Positions 24,217 through 35,100 of a DNA stretch of 64,000 bases are shown here, in pieces. How positions within the stretch are numbered: position 1 is the first letter of the stretch; each line of letters begins with the position of its first letter. A program made the position numbers and the translations under genes. The notes below the pieces were generated by a model that made no database searches, was not told the origin of the DNA, and saw nothing but the letters and a program-made list of their open reading frames with translations. Source of the stretch: Zygaena filipendulae (lineage: Eukaryota > Arthropoda > Insecta > Lepidoptera > Zygaenidae); contig OU015652.1 of NCBI GenBank assembly GCA_907165275.2, positions 3,611,001-3,675,000 on the forward strand, read 5' to 3'.

Positions 24217-25340
24217 TTTAAATTAATGTTTTCCTCAACTAGGTATAGCATAGATACACTCAGCAAGTAGTTTTAACAAAAGCCTGGCTGGTGTATTTTT
24301 GGTTCATACCGGCACGATGAGCCCGGATGATCTCCTTCAAAGGGTAACATGCATCGTTGGCGCTATTTATAAACGTTCAGCTTTTTATAATAGTGTGTTT
24401 TTTTAATCATCGCTTCTGTCCTGTTCATCGGCGCGCACGCACACCTGCCACCGTCCTCGCGGCCGATTGGTCCGACGGGAGCACTCGAGTCAATAACACC
24501 GAGTCTCCTGCACAGGCCACCCTCATGCTTGTTTTCTTGGTTCTTATCGCAACCTTAATTGAGCTATTGAGTCTCGCATGTTTATAAGGTAATATTAAAA
24601 TTGTATCCCATATAGGAATAAAATTTACACGACATAAGTGGCAAATACTTGATACTTGTGTCGAACGACCTGTTATTGTACACAATATATAGGTATATAG
24701 GTATACGAAGGAGAGAAAGGTAATATTCCATTCTTTGTAATGTTTTGTATTAAATTCTAGTACCTACTTAAGTACTTACTAAGTTCAATTAAAAACTTCC
24801 CCCTCTGAATTGGACGTATACTCCTACGCACATTTTATTATTCGAATGAAAATTATCTCAGCCCACATAATATTTTGAATTAAAAGATACCGACAACAGA
24901 CTCCAGAAACCATTCAACGCATTACTTTTCAAGTAATCACGGCACTCGATCTCTTAGCTAAGATTCCGTATGCACCAAATGTTGTAATGGATTCTGATTA
25001 GAAAAAATATGGTAATGCTTACAGAAGGCTGTATTAGAAGCGCGCAATGAGATTGACAATCGCTGATAACACGTGGCTGCTACTTTATCTATGGCAGGCC
25101 ATTAAACAAATGGACAGCACTAGGAAGGCGAATTATTGAGATAAGTCATTTTGATTGCGTCAATATTTTTTGGTACAAAAAAACAACTATCATAATAGGC
25201 ATTGATACAAAAGATAACTACTGTTCATATTTTAAGTATTAACATCACTTAGAGGTACTTATTCCATATCCTCCAAACAACAATATAAAAACCTATCAAT
25301 TAAAGGTACTTATTCTATATTCACTAAAATAATTGGATTT
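24217..25340. other. no gene seen; GC-rich islet at about 24425-24520
   Basis: The islet (GGCGCGCACGCACACCTGCC, CCGTCCTCGCGGCCGATTGG) stands out from AT-rich surroundings and gives overlapping short open frames on both strands, none with a domain. It might be a repeat fragment or a conserved noncoding element. Confidence 0.4.
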
Positions 25341-25344
25341 ATAA

Positions 25345-25600
25345 CAAACTAACATTTTCCCGCGAAACACGGTCTCGCCTACACTAATTTCATGTTTCAC
25401 TAAATAAGTGGGTATCCTACGTCCTTTTCTGTACCCATAACAACGTGTATTACAAAATTTCATGATGATCGTTGAATAGTTAAGGCGTGAAAGCTTATAA
25501 AATAATAATAAAAAACAAAAAAAAACATACGAGTCGAATTGAGAACCTCCTCCTTTTGGGAAGTCGGTTAAAAACAAACTCTCATTCGCATATTCTCATT
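25345..25600 (-). repeat. Helitron-like repeat interrupted by a family P tail
   Basis: Diverged copy with TTTTCCCGCGAAACACGGTC, CCTACGTCCTTTTCTGTACC, CAACGTGTATTACAAAATTT and GTTAAGGCGTGAAAGC. The run is then broken by a 74-bp family P tail and resumes with AAACTCTCATTCGCAT, as it does in uninterrupted copies. The order of insertion is therefore clear. Confidence 0.75.
25501..25574 (+). repeat. family P 3' tail nested in a Helitron-like repeat
   Basis: GAATTGAGAACCTCCTCCTT followed by GGGAAGTCGGTTAAAAA, matching the extreme 3' end of the family and nothing upstream, with an A/T-rich lead-in. It sits inside the older repeat at 25345-25600. Confidence 0.75.
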
Positions 25601-26110
25601 TTGCAGCTATTTCTTGCTGCACTAAAGCTGCACCACGTGTGTACCCATCTACCTACTGTGCTTTATTGTGTTATATTGGAAGAAAACTCATATAAAACCT
25701 TTTTATAACTATACCCAAGGCCGTCTATCTTTGCACATTTTATAGCTATTTTCATTATTTGTGTCAGGAAAAAGTTAAGGTCATTTTTAAAAAGGCGTTT
25801 TACCTAACAAACTGTCTTTCCAACTTGTCACCATTCGTTATATTAATACCAAATATTTGACATACTAACTTTTGACGAGAAAACAAGATCATCCAGTTTT
25901 AAATGTTGTTCAAAGAATGATGTGAGTGAAAACATTGATTGGTGCATGAGATGCTTTGAGACGCCGACAGTCGTGTCGCCACTCGCCGTCTGTCGGTTAA
26001 TCGATAGTATTAGCCGGGGAAAAAAACTTTGACGATCGATGCAACTGGAGAAACGGGTCTAGCGGTTCTAAATGCGTATTTTTTTACAACACCAGTCAAT
26101 GAGTTAAGAA

Positions 26111-26655
26111 CCGGCCAAGCGCGTGTCAGATCACGTAGAGTGAAGAGTTCCGCACAAATGAGAACTTTTACCATTAAGATAAAAAACCTATAAACTTTGT
26201 AAACTTTTTTTAAATATCCCTTATTCCTCACTCAAAATAAAACGCTTTTCTCTCACCTTTACCCATTTTTTTTAATGTTCAGTAGTCGAAATAACCGAGG
26301 ACACATCTCACCAACTAAATTAACTAAAGAAATAAATCAGTTTCGAACGTCATTATTATTTCAAGCCCTTACCCTCACGTTGCATAAATAGTGCGCACTA
26401 GGCACCTGTTGCCGCATTAAAAGAAAGAGAAAGAAAAATCTCCTAATTTTCTTTCTTTCAGATTTCGTTTGATGTAAGGTTGAACGAGATGTTTACACAA
26501 ACCTTTTTTTATATACCTATTTGAGATCAAAATTGCATACTGAACGATTCCTTCAGTACGTAATAGTCATAAAGTTAAATAGTTAAAAATACGAAGAGAC
26601 AAACTGGCCTACGGCAGAGTTCCGTTTTTACAATTTGACTACGAGACCCTAAAGA
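26111..26655 (+). repeat. Possible diverged interspersed repeat (two end blocks)
   Basis: AACCGGCCAAGCGCGTGTCA near the start and CGGCAGAGTTCCGTTTTTAC plus ACGAGACCCTAAA near the end resemble, from memory, the two ends of a repeat common in lepidopteran DNA (a CCGGCCAAG... block and a GGGTTCCGTTTT...GGAACCCTAAA block). Sequence between is AT-rich and not recognisable. Treat the boundaries as approximate. Flanking sequence from 25601 to 27212 shows no gene. Confidence 0.35.
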
Positions 26656-27212
26656 GTTAGAACATTTTCACACGCTCTCACTGTTGTTTCTTAGCCTGTA
26701 CTAGTATAGTATAACAGTTTACTAGATTACCGTTAAATCATTGATACGTAGCAGGTACCATTTATAGAATAGCTAAAAGTACTTCAATAATTATTCTTCT
26801 TCATGAATGTCGCAAGAGACTGTTGACGACAAACATTCATGTTTCAAATTCAACCTGTGAACTTTGAATTTCTTATAACCAGTTGATTCGGGTGGACATA
26901 ACGAATTAATTAGATCGGCAGATGGTATAGTGGCCTATATGTCGGATGCATAAAGTTATGTAGATTTTTAAATGAGGTACTTACCTGTTTCTATATCGTT
27001 ATTTTGTTTCACCTAAGTATGTGACTGTATGATTATTTAACTGTGTTCAACATAGAGTATGGATATAATATTAATAGTAACTACTATAAAAATACAGGAT
27101 ATCTGCCAAAACACTATGTACAAGTTACCTTTTGATCGTCATTCTCGTCATCGTATCAGGGTAAACCGACTGTCCTACAGTAAAACAAAGTAATTGCAGC
27201 TGATTAAATATC

Positions 27213-27452
27213 ACAGGAGGAGCAAAAACCGGAAATCGCTTTACATATTTAACACAAACCTTCCATATTAGTTTAACGATTATCTTAATTTTAATTTTTC
27301 TAAGACTCAAGCCTTTTTGATGGTTGTTGAAGCCGAATAAATTTTACAGGAGCAGCAGAAAACCGGATATCGCTTTATTTAAAACAAAACTCCCATAGTT
27401 TAACGATTTTATTAATTTTAATTTCTGTAAGACTACAGTCTTTTTTATAGTT
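27213..27452 (+). repeat. Diverged tandem duplication, two units of about 110 bp
   Basis: Unit 1 (27213-27325) and unit 2 (27346-27452) share ACAGGAGSAGCA, AACCGGAWATCGCTTTA, TTAACGATT, TTAATTTTAATTTYTSTAAG and CTTTTTKATRGTT in order, with many small differences. Both contain stops in all frames. Origin unknown. Confidence 0.75.
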
Positions 27453-27642
27453 ATTATTATATTATATTTAGTATGTGACAACTGGCAACGTCCGTTATGC
27501 GTGATAAAGGCAAAAATACAAAAAAAAAAAAACAATTCGAAAAACAAAGTTACTTTGTTTTTCCGTAGAGCAGCCGAAATATTTATGTGATGAACATTTG
27601 TTTACCCCGACCAGGGTGTTTAGTACCTACATCCAACCTAAT

Positions 27643-27730
27643 TCCTCACTAATATTATAAATGCAAATGTGAGTTTGTTTTATTGTTACGCTTTCATGCG
27701 ATCTTGAAAATTTTGCATACACGTTGTCAC
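27643..27730 (+). repeat. Helitron-like repeat, 5' end fragment
   Basis: TCCTCACTAATATTATAAAT, GCAAATGTGAGTTTGTTTTA, GTTACGCTTTCATGCG and AAAATTTTGCATACACGTTG. The match stops after GTTGTCAC; the 3' half is absent. Confidence 0.7.
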
Positions 27731-27939
27731 GTCGCGTGTGCATGAATTTAACAACATAAAAGCTCTGCTTGTCTTTCGACCGGATGGCACTGTGTGATGG
27801 TTTCCTAACATTACGTGACTCTGGCATAATCATGTCAGATAAGGTGTGACAAACTATCACAACAGAGTAAGACGGCAGAGACAGTGGCAAACCTTCGCTT
27901 CTTATTTTTTATATATAATTTATTTTTATATATTATATT

Positions 27940-28127
27940 TTATGGAAGTAAAGTTTTTGTGAGTTTGTGCCGTTGTGGGGGGTAATCTCGGGATCTACTG
28001 GACCGATTTTGAAAATTCGTTCGTTATAAGAAGCTACGGTAGTCCTGAGTGACATAGGGTACTTTTTATCACGAAATTCCCACGGGAACCCCAAAATTAC
28101 CGCGGGTGAAACCGCGGGGGACAGCTA
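27940..28127 (+). repeat. Helitron-like repeat, 3' half with a diverged 5' part
   Basis: Ends with the hairpin CCGCGG GTGAAA CCGCGG and GGGACAGCTAT. Upstream ATCACGAAATTCCCACGGGA and GACATAGGGTACTTTTTATC fit the family. The 5' part (AAGTTTTTGTGAGTTTGTGC, GATCTACTGGACCGATTTTG) belongs to another subfamily, also seen at 43757 and 49156. Confidence 0.7.
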
Positions 28128-28672
28128 TTTTTTTTTTAATATTTTTGTGGTTACGACTCACATAGGTATGACTCATATATTATGTATACAGTTCTCAAAA
28201 TATTACTCATATAAATTTGCAACCAAAAAAAAACATTATTTTTCTAGTGAATATAATGTAGGCAAATGTGAGCTTGCAAAACATCGTAATTGGGTCCAAA
28301 AATATTCACACAAAAAAACCAACTCGAGACTAGATCGTATCGTTTCTCAAGAACCTTATCAGAGCAATTTCCTCTCAACCGATGAACTCAGCCGTTTTAC
28401 CTCTGTATTATTTTATTAGTCCATAAATAACTTGCGAATTGCTTTCTTAATTAGGTTTAAGAAACCAGTTCGAGAGACCATAACCAGTTCGCTTCTCTTG
28501 GTGTGTTCGTTAGATTTTTATACGAATTATAATTGATATTTGCTTATTTAAAATGAAATCGCCATCTTTGAAATCATGTACAGAGGGACCGGGTCACACA
28601 TCTGCATGACCTTCGACTAATCGGTAGATCCACACTTTTTTATTTTCAGAAGTCTTATATCTATTACATTTA
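28128..28672. other. no gene seen
   Basis: A 90-codon open frame from 28147 shows no domain; its Lys-rich, low-complexity content fits AT-rich noncoding DNA. Confidence 0.45.
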
Positions 28673-28674
28673 TA

Positions 28675-29150
28675 CAGGGTGTCCCGTAAATCGACGTCAA
28701 GCCAGAACCGGGTGATAGGCTCATAACTTAATAGAAAAACATAAAAAAAATATTTTTAAAATTTATAAAAAATATAAAAATTTACACCCTGCGACGGTTC
28801 TTTAACTCCTGTTGCTACAAACCTTAACGTTTTTCAATTTTCTTCTTATTGTGTAATCCTGAATAGTGTTTCTGAAAACTACTGCTTAAAATTAAATTTT
28901 TTGTCAATGAAGTTACCAAAATTATTGCTTTCGTCAGTTTTTAATGACTGTCCTTTTTTTTTAAATAGGCATAACAAAGATTTTTGGTTGATTGGTAGAG
29001 AGTGCCACTGTGGAATTAAGTCCGCCTTTTGTACCATGTTGTGCGATAAGCTTAAATAAATAAATACATTTTTATATTTTTCTGTTAACAGCTGTTATGT
29101 CTTAGATTATCACCTTGTTCTGGCTTGACGTCGATTTACGGGACACCCTG
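28675..29150. mobile_element. 476-bp non-autonomous DNA transposon with TA flanks
   Basis: Terminal inverted repeats of about 41 bp: CAGGGTGTCCCGTAAATCGA then CGTCAAGCCAGAAC at the left, and the exact complement for 34 bases at the right, continuing GGTGATA after two mismatches. TA stands on both outer sides, and the outer TATA/TATA symmetry hides the precise target duplication. The interior is AT-rich and noncoding. A mariner-type superfamily is suggested by the TA target but is not proven. Confidence 0.85.
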
Positions 29151-29784
29151 TATAATAAATCCTAACAACATTATCGATTGTATTTGTTACTATGAATTAG
29201 TATTTTTTTTACTCCAAAACTGTCATTTATTTTTATAAATATTGTAGGTACTTATTATATAATATATAATACTATACTTATATCTTTACACCAGTTTATC
29301 CCACAAATCAGACTAGAGTGAAATCTTTCTCAGAAGTTTCATTTTCAATTCTAATTAAGATCCAATATAGCTTATACGCAACAATCATTACAACCCCAGT
29401 TCCTTCCTTCGTAAAAGGGCTGTAATATAGATTTTTAGGTCTTAGAATAGAATACAGTGCTCTTTGTGTGAGCTTTTTTAAATCTCAACGTGACAACTCG
29501 CGGGTGCCCACAGCGCATAGCACAGCGTGAAGAATCCAATCTCCTAAGAAATAAATCAATCATAGCAAAAAATGCTGCGTTCTCTGCAATTGAACTTAAA
29601 CCTTTTGTTTAAAAAGTTAAAGTCAAGTTTCGAGTGCTCGTTTTCAATACATCCCCAATCAAAATAACCATTATTGATTTTCCTGTTCCAACTCTATTGA
29701 ACTAGTTCATAAAGATTGTTTTCGTTTGGAAACTGTTACCTACAGCTAGCAGTTTTTTCCGCACGACGAAATTCTTGCGCTTGG

Positions 29785-29870
29785 CTTGATAGAATAAAAA
29801 CAACACAGTCTGCGGTCAGTGTGTCTCGTGCCACGATGTTGGTCCAAACTTTGGGAGACGTTTATATTTT
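29785..29870 (+). promoter_or_regulatory. Weak core-promoter-like arrangement
   Basis: A TATA-like AATAAAAAC (about 29793) lies about 25 bases before a TCAGTGTG string that fits the arthropod initiator TCAGT, and an ATG follows at 29837 with a nearby open stretch MLVQTLGDVYILHA. No splice donor or downstream exon could be recognised. Such spacing can arise by chance, so this is only a pointer. Confidence 0.15.
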
Positions 29871-30119
29871 ACACGCATCAATACTTTTTTCGTAGATGAT
29901 TTAATCACTTTAGTTAGAGATTGTTGGATTGATGTTATACCAGTAGAATTTAAAATGAGTTATTCTTCGTATTGTAAATAGATTTTATATAGGGCAAATA
30001 TAGATAACATGTAGGTACGCTAAGCACGTCTTATTTAAACATGCTTTCATAATTAGACGCATTGATAGGTACTAAGATCCAAGATACAGTCAGAGACCCT
30101 AGGTTTCTTCACAAAAAAA

Positions 30120-30230
30120 ACCTGTAAAATGGACGCGCGTTCAATGTGTATGCAAAATTTAATGGTGATCGGTTGAGTAGTTAAGGCGTAAAAGCGGAAT
30201 AAAGAAACTCACTTTCGCATTAGTACCTAA
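30120..30230 (-). repeat. Helitron-like repeat, 5' part only
   Basis: TGTATGCAAAATTTAATGGT, GATCGGTTGAGTAGTTAAGG, CGTAAAAGCGGAATAAAGAA and ACTCACTTTCGCATTAGTAC match the family body and 5' side; the CTAG side is lost. Confidence 0.7.
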
Positions 30231-30604
30231 AGATATTGTAACCTCCAATACAATAAATACACCATAGTTTTAGGTAGGTAAACTTTCTAGTTTCTACCGA
30301 AGAAGATACCTAAATCTCAAACCAACACACTCGTACCTAAACAACAAACAACAACTTCAACATAAACTTTTTAAGTGCAAAAGTTTCGTAACACGTTTCG
30401 TAACACGTCTGAAATAAAGTGTGGTTCGCTAGCAATAAAGTGCATCAAATATAATATTGGAAACGAACTATTCAAATTATATTTAAGAATAGGGACGTAG
30501 AAAATTCATATAGTTTAATTGTTTTTAAACTTCGACTGTTATCTGTCCATATAAGTTAAGCAATAAAGATTAAGATATGCAATGGGCATAGGTAATGACA
30601 AAAT

Positions 30605-30798
30605 TTTAATTTTTCGTCCATCTTGTAGATTAATAAAAAATCTTGGACACTTATTTTTCCTTTTTTTACGTAATCTAAAAATAAGGGTGATTCATTAAGT
30701 TGAAATTCCGTGTGACGTCACACCTAGGTCTTTGTACTTAGTTATGAACTTATGACACTCCTAAACTACAGACGGACTAAATAGAATGTTGATTTTCA
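30605..30798 (+). mobile_element. CRE-MITE, internally deleted copy with one TGACGTCA site
   Basis: The left half is conserved (TTTCGTCCATCTTGTAGATT, AATCTTGGACACTTATTTTT, GTGTGACGTCACAC with the octamer at 30713-30720). It then jumps from CACTCCTAAACTA to the right end ACAGACGGACTAAATAGAA. About 100 bp around the AAAAAGCAAAAAATACGTG block are deleted. Confidence 0.8.
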
Positions 30799-31823
30799 TA
30801 CCCCGGAAACAAGCCTATTGTATTGATTTATTATTGTTGTCGTTGTTATACTAACCAATTACTGACCCTATAGCCTGTAAGAAAAACTAGTTACTAACAC
30901 TAATATGGATCGGGGTTTGAAGGAAATCTTATTATTATTAGGTTATATTTAGTTAAAGAATAACATTAGAGTATGGAAGAGGTCAAAGATCGTTGGTTTC
31001 AAGGTAGGTACGTCACAATTTAATTTAAAATGACTCGTTATGAATTTCCAAATATCTTAACGCCTACTATTAAATATAATTTAACAGTTTAAAATTTATT
31101 GCTTTTGAATTTAAATCGTCTCATCTGGCGTCTTCGAAATACGTCTTTATAATAATAATAGCAGATATACCTACTATATACCATACTACCAACTCCACTG
31201 TGTTATGTATGAATGTAATTATATATATTTAATTTAATTTCTGTTGCCTATTAAAGCTATGGCAATTTACAATTCGTTCAGGTTATTTACAAAATAATAA
31301 CTTTTGTAAACTAGGTAGGTACGAAGTTAGGCAAACTTGAAAAAATAAAAAAAAAGGCTGGGAAAGTTAATATCGCAGAGCGAAGGTATTAGGTATTATA
31401 ATAGCTAATTTTTTTTTAATTCTACAGTCAAGTACATAGTGTCATGCCTTTAATCCCTTTAAATTAAATAAAGTACGTAAGTTTAATAAAGTATAGTGAA
31501 CGTGCTATAAGGTAGGTACCTATCGGTAGTGTATGTAACCATAATTCACTTACGACAAAGCAAAGATATTAAAGCAAGTTCTATTTCATCATTAATTGTG
31601 TTTGATTTTGGTTTTCAGTTTCAAATAGATGTACAACTATAAATTAAAAACAAATGAGTTTGTTTTTCATTAATTGGGTACTCAATCCTCCAGCTACTTT
31701 AGACAATAATTAGCTATGTATTATGTCCGAGAAATTAACCTATCCGTCATCATAAGTACTAAACTGTCAACAAGAGTGAGTCAGTTTTCTTTATTTGTTT
31801 ACAATAGGGATGTGGACTACTTT
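30799..31823. other. no gene seen
   Basis: AT-rich; no credible ORF or recognised repeat. Confidence 0.5.
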
Positions 31824-32118
31824 AAAAAATCAAAATTCTAATTAGTCCGTCAGTTAGAAAATAAAAAAACAATAGACACGTATTTTTTGCCTTTTCCAAT
31901 AAATTAAAATATACAGAGATAAAGCGCATTAAAGTTTAGAGTGAGGAGGTCGTGACGTCACTAACCGCTAAAACCGCCATACGAACTGTCAGAATAGTGA
32001 CGTCACGCGAAATTTCATTTCAATATATCGCCGTTATTTTTTGATTACGTAAAAAAAGAAAAAATACGTGTCCAATATTCTTTAATAATCTACAAGACGG
32101 ACTAAAAAATAAAAATTA
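31824..32118 (-). mobile_element. CRE-MITE, minus-strand full-length copy with two TGACGTCA sites
   Basis: Mirror orientation of the 3082 copy: ATTAGTCCGTCAGTTAGAAA first, ACACGTATTTTTTGCCTTTT, GCGCATTAAAGTTTAGAGTG, octamers TGACGTCA at 31953-31960 and 31998-32005, and AATCTACAAGACGGACTAAA last. Both octamers sit in longer palindromes (GTGACGTCAC). Confidence 0.85.
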
Positions 32119-32261
32119 GTCAACATGCCCAGTGCTTGGAAGCTGGACAATAACACACAAGGCTACCTGACACAAAGCTAAACAGAGCCTGTACCTATTT
32201 TGGGTACTTACTGTAAGACTGCTGATATAATACCTACATTTGTATGTAGGTGTACCTATAT

Positions 32262-32404
32262 GGTATAATAATAATAATTAAATTGTTTATTGCCGTCAAG
32301 AAGGTGTACAAAAAAAATAAAAATTAAACTTAGTCAATTATTCTAGGCAAAAGGAAGTGATTCAGCGTGAGCTATATACTCATGAGGAATTCTAAACACC
32401 CAGG
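32262..32404 (-). repeat. Possible LINE 3' end
   Basis: AATAATAATAATTAAATTGT followed by TTATTGCCGTCAAGAAGGTG looks like a reversed non-LTR element tail ending in an ATT-type simple repeat, a pattern I associate with lepidopteran Jockey/CR1 LINEs. No coding part is attached. Assigned from memory of the pattern, so low confidence. Confidence 0.25.
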
Positions 32405-32415
32405 CTGAACACTAA

Positions 32416-32652
32416 CCGCCGCACTCAGAGTCGACTTTAATGATTATTTAGTTAAGTATAGATTTTTAAAACAGAACTGCCGCAATCAGACAAGTTTAAT
32501 AAATTTATGTTAATTGGCATTTAACTGATTAAGTTACATGTCATTAAATGCCAATTAACATTAATTTATTGAACGTCTCTGATTGCGGCAGTTTTGTTTT
32601 AAAAATCTATACTTAACTAAGTAATCATTAAAGTCGACTCTGAGTGCGGCCG
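32416..32652 (-). mobile_element. 237-bp foldback MITE, copy 2 (opposite orientation)
   Basis: Same length, 237 bp, and same outer ends (CCGCCGCACTCAGAGTCGAC) as the copy at 13797. The asymmetric inner parts are exchanged: the left inner arm reads AGACAAGTTTAATAAATTT and the right TTATTGAACGTCTCTG. The reverse complement of its loop, TTTAATGACATGTAACTTAA, matches the loop of copy 1, so it is inserted in reverse. Flanks are TAA at the left and TTA at the right, so the target duplication is not intact. Confidence 0.9.
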
Positions 32653-32655
32653 TTA

Positions 32656-34944
32656 GAACTTCCACAGGAATCGATACCGTAACACCAGCCTAACCGACAG
32701 TGCTGTTAATGCATAATTATACCGTGTCATTAATCTATGCAAAAGGCCTGCGAATCTTGTCACTGTGAGCTAAATATAACACGATTATAGTCCGCAAAAC
32801 CAGGGAGTGGACAGTTTCACTCGCTATCGAGAGAAAATTTGCATTTGCGTGCCGCAGCCGAACCTTGCTTCAATGCCTGATTTAAATATAGGTGCGGGGA
32901 AACGTTCGCTATCACCCAGTGCGGACTGACTGCATTGTGGATGTGGTACAATAATAATGTAATGTTTAAATTAATAGGCTATTTCACTGTTGTTGGAATG
33001 TTGATATCCAATAATTGCCCGCGAAAATATCATGGATACGCATAACATAAGCGACAAAATCAATAGATTTGATTAAAAAATAAAATAGTTATAAATTGTT
33101 TAATTTTGACTGTTTGTCTCTTTCTAAAACGGAATTTTGTATGGCGGTTGTAGGGCGTTACAAGCCGAGTGACGTCACTATAGGACTAGCGCTTTCCTTG
33201 TCTAACTTGAACTTTTAAAGAGTCATATCTCTGAAAGTACAAAAGATATGTGTAAAAGAATAATGCTATTATACTACTAATACATAAAGGTTTATAAAAT
33301 AATAATAAAAAATAAACACTAAAATTCCCTATTGAGTTGACTTCACCCAAGTACTTGATGTAGGACTTGACGAAGCACTGTTTGTTCCCTTGGTCACTCT
33401 CGAATATATCTTGTAGAACAAAATAGACACCAAAAGACTTCAAATTAACGAATTTGACTCTACCGCTGACTTTTACGGAAGATTTATGATCGCGCAAAGT
33501 AAACCAATCGTTGAAACTATACGAGTGCATTTTATGTTGTTCCATGTAAAATATCGAACTATAGCCATTTTTGGTACCTACGTACTTAAAAATAGTTTCA
33601 AAAATAAGTAAAATTGTTATTGCATAACACAACGGTTATATTTTATTTTTTCTACATCAATGTGTATGTTATCACCGTTATTAATTGTGAATCACGTAAA
33701 AAACATAGCTGAAACTCTCGTGTCTCATTTTCAATCCTTACTCCTATATGTTTTGGTAACTAGATAATAGGTATCATGAGAAGATTAAAAAAGTAGTAAA
33801 CCTCTGTTGTTATGAGAAAAGTGGTCGTATAGTGTGTTGTCACAGTACTTTAAGGTTTATGTTAGTACTGAAGACTCGTATAACAACGCTTACTCTTATG
33901 TTTTGCGTTGGTAAAATTCTACATAAATTGTAACAGCCGGTACCCGCTTGCTCTAGTGACTATTGGAACACGGGGCAGCCGGGGGCACCTTACCAACGCG
34001 AGAAGTTGTTTAACATTTTGTGCTGCCACCTCCTGTCTGTAAATCTACTGGAGCTCTTCTATGAAAATCTTTCAGCAAAAAGCTGTAAGCGTAATACTAA
34101 AACGATTCATTCGTGGAACACATTACGTAAACTTCAATATGCGATCTATATAACATAATATTATGTATTATATGTATATTAATAAAAATCTATTGCCTTA
34201 CGTTATGACAGGGTAGGTATCACCTCGACTAGTGAATAAGTAAAAGTGTTTTTTTTTAATTAATAACAAACTTTATAATGTGTGATAAAAGTAGGTACTC
34301 AAGGCAACAAAACAAACTAGCCCAAATTTTATGGTCCTATCATTTGTCATCACGGAGTTTCAGTTCTTACATCCCGACTCGATCATTAGATCAATTCAAT
34401 GTTACCATGATATTGCATAGTAGGTAACCGAATTTACGTATACATAAATATTATGCCCATCGCAATCGGATACCAATGTGGCGACCTCTACGCCACAATT
34501 CGCGAACCATAAATAACAACAAAAATCCTAAATCGCGCTATTCGATAACTTCCATTCGACATTCGATTCGTACCTAAGACGAAGTTTTCCGGATTGTACC
34601 TACCGCGTTTTAAAATATGATTAGAAACACCCTACTATATATACCTAAACTGACAATGAGTATCTACCTAGAACATTATGTCAGTACTGTTATTTCTTTG
34701 AAGTGAGTACCTATTAGGTATTCTTTATCGCAGAAATTATAAACTTAGTATACCTTGTGCGGCATTAACAATTAGGCATTAGATTACATGAGAGATATAG
34801 GTAATAGTGAGGTAAGTACAAATAATTAAAAATTCATACAGTAACATTTACAGAAGATAACGAGATAAACTGAAATTGAACTAAAACTGAAAATAACTGA
34901 ACTAAAAGTTATCAATGTGAATTAAATAAACACAAATTAATACA
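32656..34944. other. no firm gene; open candidate exon listed separately
   Basis: Apart from the 33.4-kb candidate, the stretch holds a lone palindromic TGACGTCA at 33170-33177 inside GAGTGACGTCACTATA, not in a recognised CRE-MITE, and AT-rich DNA without recognised repeats. Confidence 0.4.
33347..33577 (-). other. Candidate coding exon of unknown function, or repeat-derived ORF
   Basis: A minus-strand open frame of 148 codons (33186-33632) contains a central part with balanced amino-acid use: KMHSYSFNDWFTLRDHKSS, VKVSGRVKFVNLKSFGVYF and DQGNKQCFVKSYIKYLG. This part ends at a good splice donor (GG then GTGAAGT) and could begin after TTTAAGTACGTAG, giving a 231-bp exon in phase 1 at both sides. 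About 130 bases further on the minus strand, TTTGTACTTTCAG could be the next acceptor. I recognise no family. The adjacent TATGACTCTTTAAAAGTTCA looks like a lepidopteran repeat, so a transposon origin is equally possible. Confidence 0.2.
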
Positions 34945-35100
34945 CTGTGCCCGTGGTTTCACCCGCGTGAGTTTCTGAATTCCCGAAGGAACTCCCAATT
35001 TTCTTTAATACAAACCTTCTGATAATTAACCCAACAAATAAAGAATTATTCATCTCGAATTTTAGCGAGACAAACGAACACCAATTCATTGTTACATAAT
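34945..35100 (-). repeat. Helitron-like repeat, diverged
   Basis: ACTGTGCCCGTGGTTTCACC, GCGTGAGTTTCTGAATTCCC and GAAGGAACTCC at the 3' side, then the alternative body ACAAACCTTCTGATAATTAA. The CTAG is lost. Confidence 0.6.

Larger units (their letters stand above)
29153..30604. other. no gene seen apart from items listed separately
   Basis: Holds a weak promoter-like arrangement near 29.8 kb and a Helitron-like fragment near 30.1 kb. No credible coding exon. Confidence 0.4.
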
